32,874 nucleotides of DNA from Streptomyces sp. CC53 (lineage in GTDB: Bacteria; Actinomycetota; Actinomycetes; Streptomycetales; Streptomycetaceae). The notes beneath the pieces were generated by a model. That model was not told where the DNA came from. It ran no database searches and was given only the letters and a program-made list of their open reading frames with translations. The DNA is taken from contig NZ_MKXB01000111.1 in NCBI RefSeq assembly GCF_001865245.1, positions 2,705-35,578 of the forward strand. The letters run 5' to 3'. Shown here one piece after another: positions 6,992 through 14,447 of the stretch. Both the position numbers and the translations under genes were made by a program. The stretch's first letter is position 1; each line of letters starts with the position of its first letter.

Positions 6992-8503
6992 TCAGGCGCC
7001 CGGCTCGCCCTGGCGGGCGGAGACCGCCTGCCGGTGAGAGAGCGTGATGCGGCGCCGCACGAGGTCGATGTCCAGGACCTTGACGGGCAGCATGTCACCG
7101 ACGCGGACGAGCGGTCGCGGGTGGTCCGGGTGCTCCCCGCCCAGCTCGGAGGTGTGCACCAGTCCCTCGAAGCCGTTCTCGGTCTCTTCGACGCGTACGA
7201 ACGCACCGAACGGCACGAGCCTGGTGACGCGGCCGACGACGGTCTGGCCGATCAGTCCGGTCAGCAGCCGCAACGGATCGTCCTGTAGGGCCTTGAGCGA
7301 CAGAGACACGCGTTCGCGGAGCGGGTCGACGTCGAGGATCTCGGCACTGATCTCCTGGCCGACGGCAACGACGTCGGACGGGTGGTCGACGGGTCGCCAG
7401 GACAGCTCAGGGATGTTGATCACGGCTTCGAATCCGCCGATGTCGACGAAGGTGACGCCGAAGGGGGCGATCCGGGTCACGGTGCCGGTGACGGTCCCAC
7501 CTGCGCGCAGGGTTTTGAGGTATGCCCAGTTCCGGTCGCTCGGCGTCGGGTCCGTCCGCCAGCGAGCCCGTACCACTCCGTCGCTGTCCGGCATGACGGC
7601 GGTGAACAGGGGGACGCGCTCATCGGCGTACGCGGGGAGGAGTGCTGCAGCGCGGGCACCGGAGATCCGGGCGGTCAGCTCCGGGAACTCGTCCTCGTCG
7701 ACGGTCGCATCGTGCAGCCGGCCGTCCTGGCCCTGCCAGACGCACTCGACCAGTCCTTCGGAGGGGAGGGCGCCGAGGACCGCGTCGATGTCGGGGGACA
7801 GGTCCGGCCACACGGCCAGCCGGGCCCGTGGGGCGAGGCCGGCACGGACGGTGTCGATGGTGTCCCGGGTGAGGCGGTGCCACCGGGAGGCGCCTTCGAG
7901 GTGGGTCTCCTCCAGGAGGCCGGCACGGCACGAGGCGACCGCGGCATGCACAGCGGCCCAGAACTCGTCGTCGCCGGGCCGCTGGACGTCATCGCTGTCG
8001 GGCTCCACCTCGTAGGCGGAGACACCCACGCGTTCCGGGAACAGCCCGAGCGCACGCGTGCGGACCAGCGCTTCTTCGCAGGGCCGGTTGCTGCCGATGT
8101 AGAGGTACTGGTCCCACCCCACGTGGACGGCGAAGACATCCTCGACCTCCAGCCGGCACCAGGCGCCACTGTCGCGCAGCATGGCCCGCACCAGTTCACG
8201 ACCGATCGTGAACGGCACCTCTGCCCCGTCGTGGAAGCCGGACGGACCTGTGGGGAAGAGTCCGTCCAGAGCGAAGTCTTCCCTTCGCGGTTCGACACCG
8301 AGGTGCACGAACGAAGAGACATGTGGTTCACGGACGGTCAGGTGGTCGATTCCGGTGCTCACGGCGAAGGCTTCGACCGCTTGGAGATAGGCCTCTTCCA
8401 CCGGTCCGTGATCGCTGACCGTGTCCTCGGAGCCGGTGTAGTAGCCGTGTTCGTCGCGGTCGGCGGGATCGTACTTGGTGACGCGGTAGACGTAGGGCAG
8501 CAC
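6992..8503 (-). CDS. Two-S1-domain RNA-binding protein with an unknown N-terminal domain
   Basis: 503-aa cytoplasmic protein. The C-terminal third holds two S1 (OB-fold) domains: about 334-410 (GGTVTGTVTRIAPFGVTFVDIGG, then VVAVGQEISAEILDVDP and RVSLSLKA) and about 416-495 (VVGRVTRLVPFGAFVRVEET, then VRVGDMLPVKVLDIDLVRRRITLS). The N-terminal ~330 residues (starting LPYVYRVTKYDPADRDEHG) are not an S1 or nuclease domain that I recognise; they have acidic and aromatic patches. S1 domains bind single-stranded RNA, and similar pairs occur in ribosomal protein S1. The GTG start was chosen because GGGGGAAG lies upstream and the conserved-looking YVYRVTKYDP begins here. The context gives no clear pathway; it diverges from the toxin-like gene. 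Confidence 0.82.
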   Translation of the reverse strand: MLPYVYRVTKYDPADRDEHGYYTGSEDTVSDHGPVEEAYLQAVEAFAVSTGIDHLTVREPHVSSFVHLGVEPRREDFALDGLFPTGPSGFHDGAEVPFTIGRELVRAMLRDSGAWCRLEVEDVFAVHVGWDQYLYIGSNRPCEEALVRTRALGLFPERVGVSAYEVEPDSDDVQRPGDDEFWAAVHAAVASCRAGLLEETHLEGASRWHRLTRDTIDTVRAGLAPRARLAVWPDLSPDIDAVLGALPSEGLVECVWQGQDGRLHDATVDEDEFPELTARISGARAAALLPAYADERVPLFTAVMPDSDGVVRARWRTDPTPSDRNWAYLKTLRAGGTVTGTVTRIAPFGVTFVDIGGFEAVINIPELSWRPVDHPSDVVAVGQEISAEILDVDPLRERVSLSLKALQDDPLRLLTGLIGQTVVGRVTRLVPFGAFVRVEETENGFEGLVHTSELGGEHPDHPRPLVRVGDMLPVKVLDIDLVRRRITLSHRQAVSARQGEPGA

Positions 8504-8690
8504 GGCCCCATCTTCCCCCGCACGAGCCGGACGGCCCGGGGAGAGGCCGGGAAGCAGCCGAACCAGCCTGCTCCCGCGTCGCCACCGGTGTGGTGAGCCG
8601 TAGGTCCCTGGGCCCACGACGGGAGCGGACTGGCCGCCTACCCTGACGGCCACCCATGTCGGCTCTGATGAAGTCTTGTTGGGGGGCCAG

Positions 8691-9975
8691 ATGGCTTGGG
8701 CAGGTGGTGTGTCCGGTGGCGGGCCCGTGTCGGTCCCCGATGGGGGACGGCGTGCGCTGCCTCCTGCGGTGCGTGTGGCGCGGCTCCTGGTGCACGTGCT
8801 CTTCGCGGCGACGGTACTGGGCAGGCTTGGCCTGTTCGGTTCGGCGGTGGCAGCGGACGCCCTGGGGGCCGGGCTCCTCGGCACCCTTCTGTACGGGGCG
8901 GCACCGGGAGTGGTGGGGTGGCTGCTGTCGCGGCGGGCTTGGAGCGGCGGCCTCGGGCTCTGGGCGGGGCTGCTCGCCGTGCAGGTCTGGCTGGTCCTCG
9001 GGGCCCTGGCCAACATCGGCGACGGCTACGTGCACGGCTTCACCGAGCTGTTCCTGCCCGTGCTGGTGCTGTGGTTCCTGACGCGCCCCGAGAGCCGGGA
9101 GTGGTTCCGGCTGCCGGAGCGTGAGCGGGAGGAGGAGCCGCCGTTCTCGCTGCCGCACCTGCTGACCTGGCGGCGGGACCGGGGCCAGTCGACGCTGGAG
9201 CACGTCGGCCTGATCGTGTTGGTGGCGGCCGTCGTCGCGGGCTTGGTGGCCACCGGAGTCAGCCAGGACGTCGCCGCGAAGCTGGGCCGGCAGGTGTGCC
9301 AGTTCGTCGGTGACGGCGACTGCGGCGACGGCACGCAGGCGGAGGCCGGCGGCGGGCACGAAGCCCCGACGGGCGGCACGGGCGTGACGGGCGGCATAGG
9401 CGATGCGGGCGATACCAGTAGTACGGGCGGTACGGGCGGTACGAGCAGTACGAGCGGTACCACCGGCGGACCCGGTTCCACCGGCACTCCCGGGGGCTCC
9501 GGCAGCACCAGTGGCGCCGGTACCAGCGGCTCCCGTACCAATGACGGCACCACTGCCCCCGACGGCACCACCGCCCCGGACGGCACCACCGCCCCCGACC
9601 GCACCACTGCCCCGGACGGCACCACAGACCCCGGGGGCGGCACCGCTCCCGCAACCCCTGCGCAGGACACGTATCCCGAGACGCACCCCGAGCCGGAGGC
9701 CGCCTACGACGTCCAGGCGTCCGCCACCGGCGACGGCAGCGGCGAGGACGCCGCCGCAGGGGACGACGGCGGGGAGGGGGAGGACTGCGGCGGCTGGGGC
9801 CTCTTCGGCTGTGACTGGGACCGGACCGCCCAGGTCGGCAAGGGCCTCTCTCTCCGACCCGGACGTGGCCAAGGCGGCCCGCAGGGCGTTCCGCGACCAG
9901 AACCTGCCGGTCAGGGTTGTCCACACGCAACCGGAGAAGCCGGCGGGAGACAGGAACCCGGACCGGTTCGACTAG
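8691..9975 (+). pseudogene. Toxin-like protein with Flp-type prepilin motif, frameshifted near 9845
   Basis: Four hydrophobic segments (about residues 20-150) lead to RRDRG|QSTLEHVG (cleavage expected after Gly165, Glu170 at +5) and a membrane helix, then VCQFVGDGDCGDG, a Gly/Thr/Ser/Pro-rich linker with tandem repeats, and GGWGLFGCDWDRTAQVGKG. From about base 9845 coding signal moves from frame 3 to frame 1: third-position G/C stays high in frame 1 (LSDPDVAKAARRAF ... NPDRFD, stop at 9973-9975) but drops in the original frame, which runs on over the next gene. A CT repeat (9846-9853) sits at the switch; one more CT would restore the frame. Leader, pretoxin-like Cys/Trp motif and following Imm52-like gene suggest a polymorphic toxin, but only ~40 residues follow the motif, too few for a nuclease. 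TTG 8676 is an alternative start. Confidence 0.6.
9546..9635 (+). repeat. 18-bp tandem repeats coding GTTAPD
   Basis: Five consecutive 18-bp units beginning GGCACCACYGCCCCSGAC (9546, 9564, 9582, 9600, 9618), the last two diverged, encode the linker of the toxin-like protein. Such repeats vary in number by slippage. Confidence 0.85.
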
Positions 9976-10029
9976 CGTGGCCGGGAGCAGGGCCGCCGCG
10001 GCGGGGACACGCGAGGCAGGAGGCACGGC

Positions 10030-10755
10030 ATGAGACGGTTGGTACGGGGCTTCTGGGGCCCCCGGGAGGAGTCCGCCGAGGCGCTGGCTGCCCGCTGGCT
10101 GCGGACGTTGGACGGGGTGGCCGCCCTGGTCCCGGAGGCGGGCCGCGGGGCGGCCGGGCCGTGGACCTGGCGCCGGACCCGCGAGTCGGGGTCCGCCGTG
10201 CTCCTGCGGGCGGACGCGACGTCGCTCGCCGGCGCCCTGGGCGCGGTGGGGGCGGCGGACGACTGGTCCTCCAGCACGGGCTACGGGCTGTCGCTCGCGA
10301 TCGGGGACGAGGAGGGAACCCCCTGGCAGGTCGACGTCCGCGGCAACGCGGGAGGGACGTCCGAGTTCCTGCCGCAGAGCCTCGTCCTCGCGGTGACGTC
10401 ACCGGACGGCGCCCAGGTCCCTGAGGCCGCCCTGCTCGCGCTGGTCGCGGAGGCGTGGGCTCCCGACTTCGGCGACGTGACGGACGACGACCTGCTGGAC
10501 GCGCTGGAGGACGACGGGGGCTTCACCGTCGGCGACCCGTGCGTGGGGCGACTCGGCTACCTGTCCGCGGCCCGCGCCGCGCTCGTCCCCGACGACCTGG
10601 CCGCGGCGCGCCGTGACCTGCCCGGAGGCGGGGTCCTCCTGGACGTCGCGCCGCCCGCCAAGGGCACCGACGCGGTGGTCGCGGCGTACGTACGGCTCCG
10701 CGACAGCGGCGCCCTGCAACCGCTGCCCAGGCCGATGGACCGCGACATGCTGTGA
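10030..10755 (+). CDS. Imm52-like immunity protein
   Basis: 241-aa soluble, acidic protein without signal or membrane segments. The start FWGPREESAEALAARWLRTLDG, the middle DDWSSSTGYGLSLAIGDEEGTPWQVDVRG, and GRLGYLSAARAALVPDDL near the end match my memory of the Imm52 family, immunity proteins of polymorphic toxin systems usually paired with restriction-endonuclease-fold toxins (Tox-REase-5). The ATG follows GGCAGGAGG. It lies 54 bases after the stop of the toxin-like gene and in the same direction, the normal toxin-immunity order. The reading frame is intact, so immunity seems kept although the toxin partner looks broken. The family assignment rests on recall and needs a profile search. Confidence 0.65.
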   Translation: MRRLVRGFWGPREESAEALAARWLRTLDGVAALVPEAGRGAAGPWTWRRTRESGSAVLLRADATSLAGALGAVGAADDWSSSTGYGLSLAIGDEEGTPWQVDVRGNAGGTSEFLPQSLVLAVTSPDGAQVPEAALLALVAEAWAPDFGDVTDDDLLDALEDDGGFTVGDPCVGRLGYLSAARAALVPDDLAAARRDLPGGGVLLDVAPPAKGTDAVVAAYVRLRDSGALQPLPRPMDRDML

Positions 10756-11022
10756 CGGCGTGCCGCCGCTCCGGGGCAGGGCCTCCGCCCGGCGCCGACC
10801 GGAGTGCCGTCGCCCGCGGGGCGACCCCCCGGGGTGCCCGCCGCATTCCCGACCGGCCCCCACCGCCGCAGTCCACCGCCTCCGGCGTGACGAGCCCGGA
10901 GACATGACCGGCCCTCGTGGTCCCGCCCGGCGGCCCGGCCCTCGCGCGACGGCTCCACGCCCGTCCCGCTGCCGACCGCAGTCCCGCCCGTCCCGCATCC
11001 GACCGACGAACAGGAGCGCGCA

Positions 11023-11553
11023 GTGGCGTACCAGAACGGCGGTTTCGACCGGGACAGGGCGGTCGCCGACATCGAGGTGCTGCTCGCGCGGCCCGTGCCC
11101 GCGGACGGGCCGACGGAGTCGGAGTACGACCCGCTCAGCGGGGAGAGGACCGGGACCGCGGGGGAGGGCTTCGTGCTGGCGCGGCTCTGGGCGAGCCGGT
11201 GGCTCGACGACGTGTCCGTCGACGAGTGGCACGCCGAGGTGGCCGGCGGCGACCTGAAGGCCCTGGACCTGACGGCGGAACTGACCCGACGCTGGGGGCC
11301 CGCCAGACAGATCGCCATGCATCCGGCGATGTTCCGGCACCAGGCCGGTGAGCCGCTGCCGCCGGTGTTCCAGGCACTCTGCGACGCCGACGACTTCGGT
11401 GACCTGACGGTGTGGGGCCCCGTCCCCGCCGGCCCCGCAGGCGCCGAACGGTGGGTGGGGATCTCCGTCGGGCACGGCGACGACAAGGCGCCGCTGGTGC
11501 TGACGGCGGTCGTCACCGACCGGGACATCGTCGAACTGGACGATCCGCTCTGA
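11023..11553 (+). CDS. Unknown small acidic protein next to immunity gene
   Basis: 176-aa soluble protein that I cannot place in a family. It has no signal peptide, membrane helix or catalytic motif. Recognisable stretches are FDRDRAVADIEVLLARPVP, WASRWLDDVSVDEWHAEVAGGDL and WVGISVGHGDDKAPLVLTAVVTDRDIVELDD, a mixed alpha/beta composition. The GTG start was selected for the AGGAG seven bases before it. Its place after the Imm52-like gene, its size and its acidity fit a second immunity or toxin-associated protein, but that is only inference from position. The stop codon is the first base triplet of a TGACAGC tandem repeat. Confidence 0.7.
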   Translation: MAYQNGGFDRDRAVADIEVLLARPVPADGPTESEYDPLSGERTGTAGEGFVLARLWASRWLDDVSVDEWHAEVAGGDLKALDLTAELTRRWGPARQIAMHPAMFRHQAGEPLPPVFQALCDADDFGDLTVWGPVPAGPAGAERWVGISVGHGDDKAPLVLTAVVTDRDIVELDDPL

Positions 11554-11575
11554 CAGCTGACAGCTGACAGCTGTC
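11551..11575. repeat. TGACAGC x3 tandem repeat ending in a palindrome
   Basis: TGACAGC occurs three times in a row (11551, 11558, 11565), giving a TGA in each of the three frames, and the last copy forms the palindrome GACAGCTGTC (11566-11575). The first TGA is the stop codon of the preceding gene. Confidence 0.8.
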
Positions 11576-11613
11576 GTCGGACGTCAGCCGTCAGCGGAGG
11601 CCGCACGGTGGTC

Positions 11614-11764
11614 CGCTCCGACCGTTCCGGCAGGCCCGGGAGAAAGGGCGGTCACCCGCTCCGACCGCTGCCGCAGCGGGCGTCGAAGCCGACTGCCTGC
11701 CCCTCCGACCGTTCCGGCAGGGCGCGCGGAAGCCGATGGTGATCCGCCCCGACCGCTGCCGCAG
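11614..11764. repeat. Four ~44-bp tandem repeats between convergent genes
   Basis: A 20-base core CGCTCCGACCGYTSCSGCAG recurs at 11614, 11657, 11701 and 11745, spaced 43-44 bases. Copies 1 and 3 carry GTTCCGG, copies 2 and 4 GCTGCCG, so the array reads as a duplicated ~88-bp pair. Copy 2 can fold CGCTG-CCG-CAGCG. Text between the cores is partly shared (GAAGCCGA in two copies). It lies between convergent genes and no gene is seen in it. Confidence 0.8.
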
Positions 11765-11770
11765 CACCGC

Positions 11771-12136
11771 TCAGAGCCGCACGGACAGCCGGGTCCCCGG
11801 CCGTACGCCCCACCGCTCCATCGTCCCCGCCTCCGCCTCCAGCACCGAGCGGGTGCGCAGGTGGGGCAGACCGAGGCGGCCGGGCTTCATCGTGCGGACC
11901 GCCAGGACGTTCAGGTCCCGGTCCAGGTACGCCACGTCGATGGGGAAGCGCATCCGGTAGGTGTGGACGCTCGCGCAGGGGGTGATCAGCAGGGCGCCCT
12001 CGACGCCGTCGCGGCCCAGCAGTCCGCGGGCGCGCCGCGCGTAGCTCGCGGCGACCTCCAGCGGCACGTCGGCCGCCGCGGGGACGGTCAGGGTCCCGGT
12101 GCCGTTGCGCCACTTCCGCCGCCGTGTCGTCGACAT
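11771..12136 (-). CDS. DUF192 family protein
   Basis: 121-aa protein with the DUF192 signature PCASVHTYRMRFPIDVAYLD, a preceding ARRARGLLGRDGVEGALL and a closing RSVLEAEAGTMERWGVRPGTRL. In many bacteria this domain is exported, but here no signal peptide precedes it, only a basic N-terminus. Its function is not established; DUF192 genes often sit near pilus genes in actinobacteria. The start shown is an ATG; a GTG nine bases upstream is equally possible. Neither has a clear ribosome site and a TAGAGT lies about 8 bases before the ATG, so the mRNA may be leaderless. It diverges from the prepilin peptidase gene. Confidence 0.85.
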   Translation of the reverse strand: MSTTRRRKWRNGTGTLTVPAAADVPLEVAASYARRARGLLGRDGVEGALLITPCASVHTYRMRFPIDVAYLDRDLNVLAVRTMKPGRLGLPHLRTRSVLEAEAGTMERWGVRPGTRLSVRL

Positions 12137-12228
12137 GGCCCGCACTCTAGGGCTTTTGGGCCCGCGGGGCGCCCCCCTGGGCCCACGGGCCCATGCCCCG
12201 GCTCCCGCCGTCCTCTACCGTCGTCCGG

Positions 12229-12987
12229 GTGTACGCCGTCCTCATCGCCGCAGCCCTGTGGGGAGCCGTCACCGGAGTCCTCGTCCGGCGCGCGGCCTTC
12301 CGGCTGTCCGTGGAGCCGGAGGAGCCCTGGCGCCGGGCCTGCGAGTCCGGCCACGCCTTCGCGGCCGGGCTGCGCGGCTGGCTCGGCCCGGCCGACTGCG
12401 CGACCTGTACGACGACGGCCGCGCCCGCCGGACCGGCGCCGCGCCGCGGGTGGGCGGCGCCGGCCGTGACCGCGGCGGGCTGCGCCGCGCTCGCCTGGGC
12501 GACGGGACCGCGCCCGGAACTCGCGGTGTGGCTGCTGTCCGCCCCGCTGCTGGTGCTGCTCGCGACCGTCGACGTACGGGTGCACCGGCTGCCCGACCAC
12601 CTGACCCTTCCGCTCGCCGCCGCGGTGCCCGTGCTGCTCGGCGGCGTAGCGCTGCTGCCGGGGCACGCCGGGTCCTGGAAGACGGCGCTGCTCGGCGGGC
12701 TGGTGCTGGGCGGCGCGTACCTCGTGCTGTTCCTGATCAACCCGAACGGTCTCGGCTTCGGTGACGTGAAGCTGGCGCTGCCGCTGGGCGTCGCGCTCGG
12801 CTGGTACGGGTGGGACGTGCTGTTCGTCGGCGCCTTCGCCGGGTTCCTGCTGGGCGCGGCGTACGGCCTCGGGCTGATCGCCCTGCGCCGCGCCGGCCGC
12901 AAGACCGCCATCCCCTTCGGCCCCTTTATGATCGCCGGCGCGGCGACCGGCCTGCTCCTCGGCGCGCTGGCGGCCGGCACCGCCTGA
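12229..12987 (+). CDS. A24 family prepilin peptidase
   Basis: Membrane aspartyl protease that removes prepilin leaders. The two catalytic Asp residues are visible: Asp115 in LLATVDVRVHRLPDHLTLP and Asp179 in the GLGFGDVKLALPLG (GxGD) motif. About six membrane helices surround them. A methyltransferase domain with full CxxC pairs is missing; one CATC and a single upstream Cys remain near 45-65, so this is the short form found in Tad and Gram-positive systems. The GTG start sits 7 bases after TACCGT, a possible leaderless promoter element; ATG 12193 in the same frame would add 12 residues. It is the only prepilin peptidase in the window, so it likely serves the Flp pilin and possibly the pilin-motif toxin-like protein. 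Confidence 0.88.
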   Translation: MYAVLIAAALWGAVTGVLVRRAAFRLSVEPEEPWRRACESGHAFAAGLRGWLGPADCATCTTTAAPAGPAPRRGWAAPAVTAAGCAALAWATGPRPELAVWLLSAPLLVLLATVDVRVHRLPDHLTLPLAAAVPVLLGGVALLPGHAGSWKTALLGGLVLGGAYLVLFLINPNGLGFGDVKLALPLGVALGWYGWDVLFVGAFAGFLLGAAYGLGLIALRRAGRKTAIPFGPFMIAGAATGLLLGALAAGTA

Positions 12988-12998
12988 ACGGCTACCGT

Positions 12999-13550
12999 TC
13001 AGTAGGGGCGGAGGACCGACGTGTCCAGGTCGAAGTCGAACGGCGCGGGGATACGGATCTGCTCGCCGAAGTCGATGTCCTCTCGGCGGTGGTACTTCGT
13101 GGTGTCCGGGCGGCTGAAGAGGGTGACGGTCTTCTGCCGTGGGTCGACGATCAGGTACAGGGGGATGCCCATCGCCGGGTAGTCGCGCAGCTTGCCCACC
13201 CAGTCGTTCTCGGGGCTGGACGGTGACACGACCTCCACCGCGATCAGGGCGAGCCCGGCGGGGATCTTGCCGCTGACCGTTTCCAGGGCCTCTTCGGGCA
13301 GGTAGGTCAGATCCGGGTTGCGGCTCTTGGTGATGGTCGGGGAGACGAGGTCGATGTTCCCGACGGGCACCGCCTCGACGGGGGTATGGCGGTCGAACTG
13401 GGCGCGGACCTTCGTGAGGTTCAGTTGGTGCAGGGCGGACGGCGATGCCTGCATGATGACGGTCCCGTCCGTGTACTCCACCTTCATCGCCTTCGGCGCG
13501 ATGCGCTGGGCTTCCTCAAGTAGCTGAAGGTGCTGGGGGTTGATGGCCAC
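12999..13550 (-). CDS. Uma2-family (DUF820) putative nuclease
   Basis: 183-aa protein of the Uma2 family, which has a PD-(D/E)xK restriction-endonuclease-like fold. The core motifs are NPDLTYLPEEAL (catalytic Asp), LIAVEVVSPSSPENDWVGKLRDYPAMGIPLYLIVDPRQ (Glu and the following PSS, then K of GKLRDY), with a preceding GNIDLVSPT. Such proteins are very abundant in Streptomyces and cyanobacteria and are often linked to mobile DNA, but their biological role is unclear. The GTG start follows GGAGGAC at a proper distance. The gene is convergent with the prepilin peptidase, with an 11-base gap. Confidence 0.85.
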   Translation of the reverse strand: MAINPQHLQLLEEAQRIAPKAMKVEYTDGTVIMQASPSALHQLNLTKVRAQFDRHTPVEAVPVGNIDLVSPTITKSRNPDLTYLPEEALETVSGKIPAGLALIAVEVVSPSSPENDWVGKLRDYPAMGIPLYLIVDPRQKTVTLFSRPDTTKYHRREDIDFGEQIRIPAPFDFDLDTSVLRPY

Positions 13551-13607
13551 GGTGTCCTCCCGGAGTGCCCCGCCGGCGTAGCGAGTGGGAGGGGCGTACG
13601 CCGGTGT

Positions 13608-14102
13608 TCAGGCGCCCGCCCCGACCGTGAGGTCGCGATGCCAGCGCAGCGCCGGCCGGTCGTCGATCCACGTCTCCGCCACCGGCGTGAACGCGTTGCG
13701 TTCCAGGACCCTCATCGACGCCGCGTTGTCGCGGGTCGTCAGGGCCCGCAGTGATGACAGGCCGTACGCCGCCGACGCCAGGCCGCACGCCTCGCGTACC
13801 GCCGCCGTCGCCACGCCCCGGCCCGCTCCCCGTTCGCCCACCCGGTAGCCCAGCTCGGCGGTGCTGTCCGCCACGTCCACCAGGTTCAGGCGGCCCAGCG
13901 GCACGCCGGCCTCCACGATGAGGTGGAAGTGGCACACGCCGGCTTCCTGCTCCGCCAGCAGTGCGCGGTGGCGGGACGCGAACTCCGCGAAGTACGCGTC
14001 GCCGCGGTCCGGGACCGAACGGGCGAAGTAGGCGCGGTTCTCCTGCTCGAAGGCCAGTACGGCCGGGGCGTGTTCGGCGCGCAGGCGCTCCAGTCTCAGC
14101 AC
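13608..14102 (-). CDS. GNAT family N-acetyltransferase (RimJ/RimL-like)
   Basis: 164-aa acetyltransferase. The acetyl-CoA loop is visible as YRVGERGAGRGVATAAVREACGLA (R/Q-x-x-G-x-G/A type) at about 89-112, preceded by the beta strands LGRLNLVDVADSTAELGY and followed by LSSLRALTTRDNAASMRVLERNAFTPV, typical of the RimJ/RimL branch that acetylates protein N-termini or small amines. The substrate cannot be told from sequence. The GTG start has no clear ribosome site and a TACGCT lies about 9 bases before it, so it may be leaderless. Its neighbour downstream in the same direction is the Uma2-like gene, 57 bases away. Confidence 0.87.
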   Translation of the reverse strand: MLRLERLRAEHAPAVLAFEQENRAYFARSVPDRGDAYFAEFASRHRALLAEQEAGVCHFHLIVEAGVPLGRLNLVDVADSTAELGYRVGERGAGRGVATAAVREACGLASAAYGLSSLRALTTRDNAASMRVLERNAFTPVAETWIDDRPALRWHRDLTVGAGA

Positions 14103-14272
14103 ACCGCCGAGCGTACGGCCGAGTCGGCGCGGCGGCTTGGGAATAAGGGCCCCCCGCGGCCCCCGCGGCTCTTCCCGGCCTCACCCCACGGCCCCCGCGG
14201 CCCCGGTAGGCCCGGAGCGCGCACCGCCGTACGCGACCGGATTTCGCTGCTCGGCGTTGCGGAAAACGGGAT

Positions 14273-14284
14273 GGTCACGTGACC
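14273..14284. promoter_or_regulatory. GGTCACGTGACC palindrome upstream of hydrolase
   Basis: A perfect 12-bp palindrome with a CACGTG core, 163 bases before the hydrolase start. It could be an operator for a dimeric regulator; no particular regulator is indicated. Confidence 0.4.
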
Positions 14285-14301
14285 GAAAAGAGACCAGCAG
14301 C

Positions 14302-14313
14302 TACCTAGCGGTA
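14302..14313. promoter_or_regulatory. TACC-N4-GGTA inverted repeat upstream of hydrolase
   Basis: TACC and GGTA with a 4-base spacer, inside CTACCTAGCGGTAAC, lie just after the palindrome above. TetR-type regulators use sites of this kind near lipid-related genes; that link is inference only. Confidence 0.3.
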
Positions 14314-14447
14314 ACAACGCCGGGCGTGCCAGATTCCCGGTGCCACCGGCCGGCGGCTTTCCCCTCACCCGTGTGCCACACGTCCACGGGCAGCTCCGTA
14401 CCTGTCTCGAAGGCTGCCCCTGGTATGGCCGAACGATGGAGTTCGCC

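Larger units (their letters stand above)
14103..14447. other. Divergent intergenic region with palindromes
   Basis: 345 bases between the divergent acetyltransferase and SGNH hydrolase genes. No gene is seen. It has G/C-rich runs near 14140-14210 and two palindromes near the hydrolase side, listed separately. Confidence 0.6.

Noticed and set aside
9976..10424. Continuation of the toxin-like frame over the immunity gene
   Set aside because: Codon third-position G/C falls after 9845 and the protein becomes Gly/Arg/Pro shadow; the immunity frame is the real coding one.
11614..11764. CRISPR-like array
   Set aside because: Only four units, imperfect repeats in an ABAB pattern and spacers that partly resemble each other; no cas genes.
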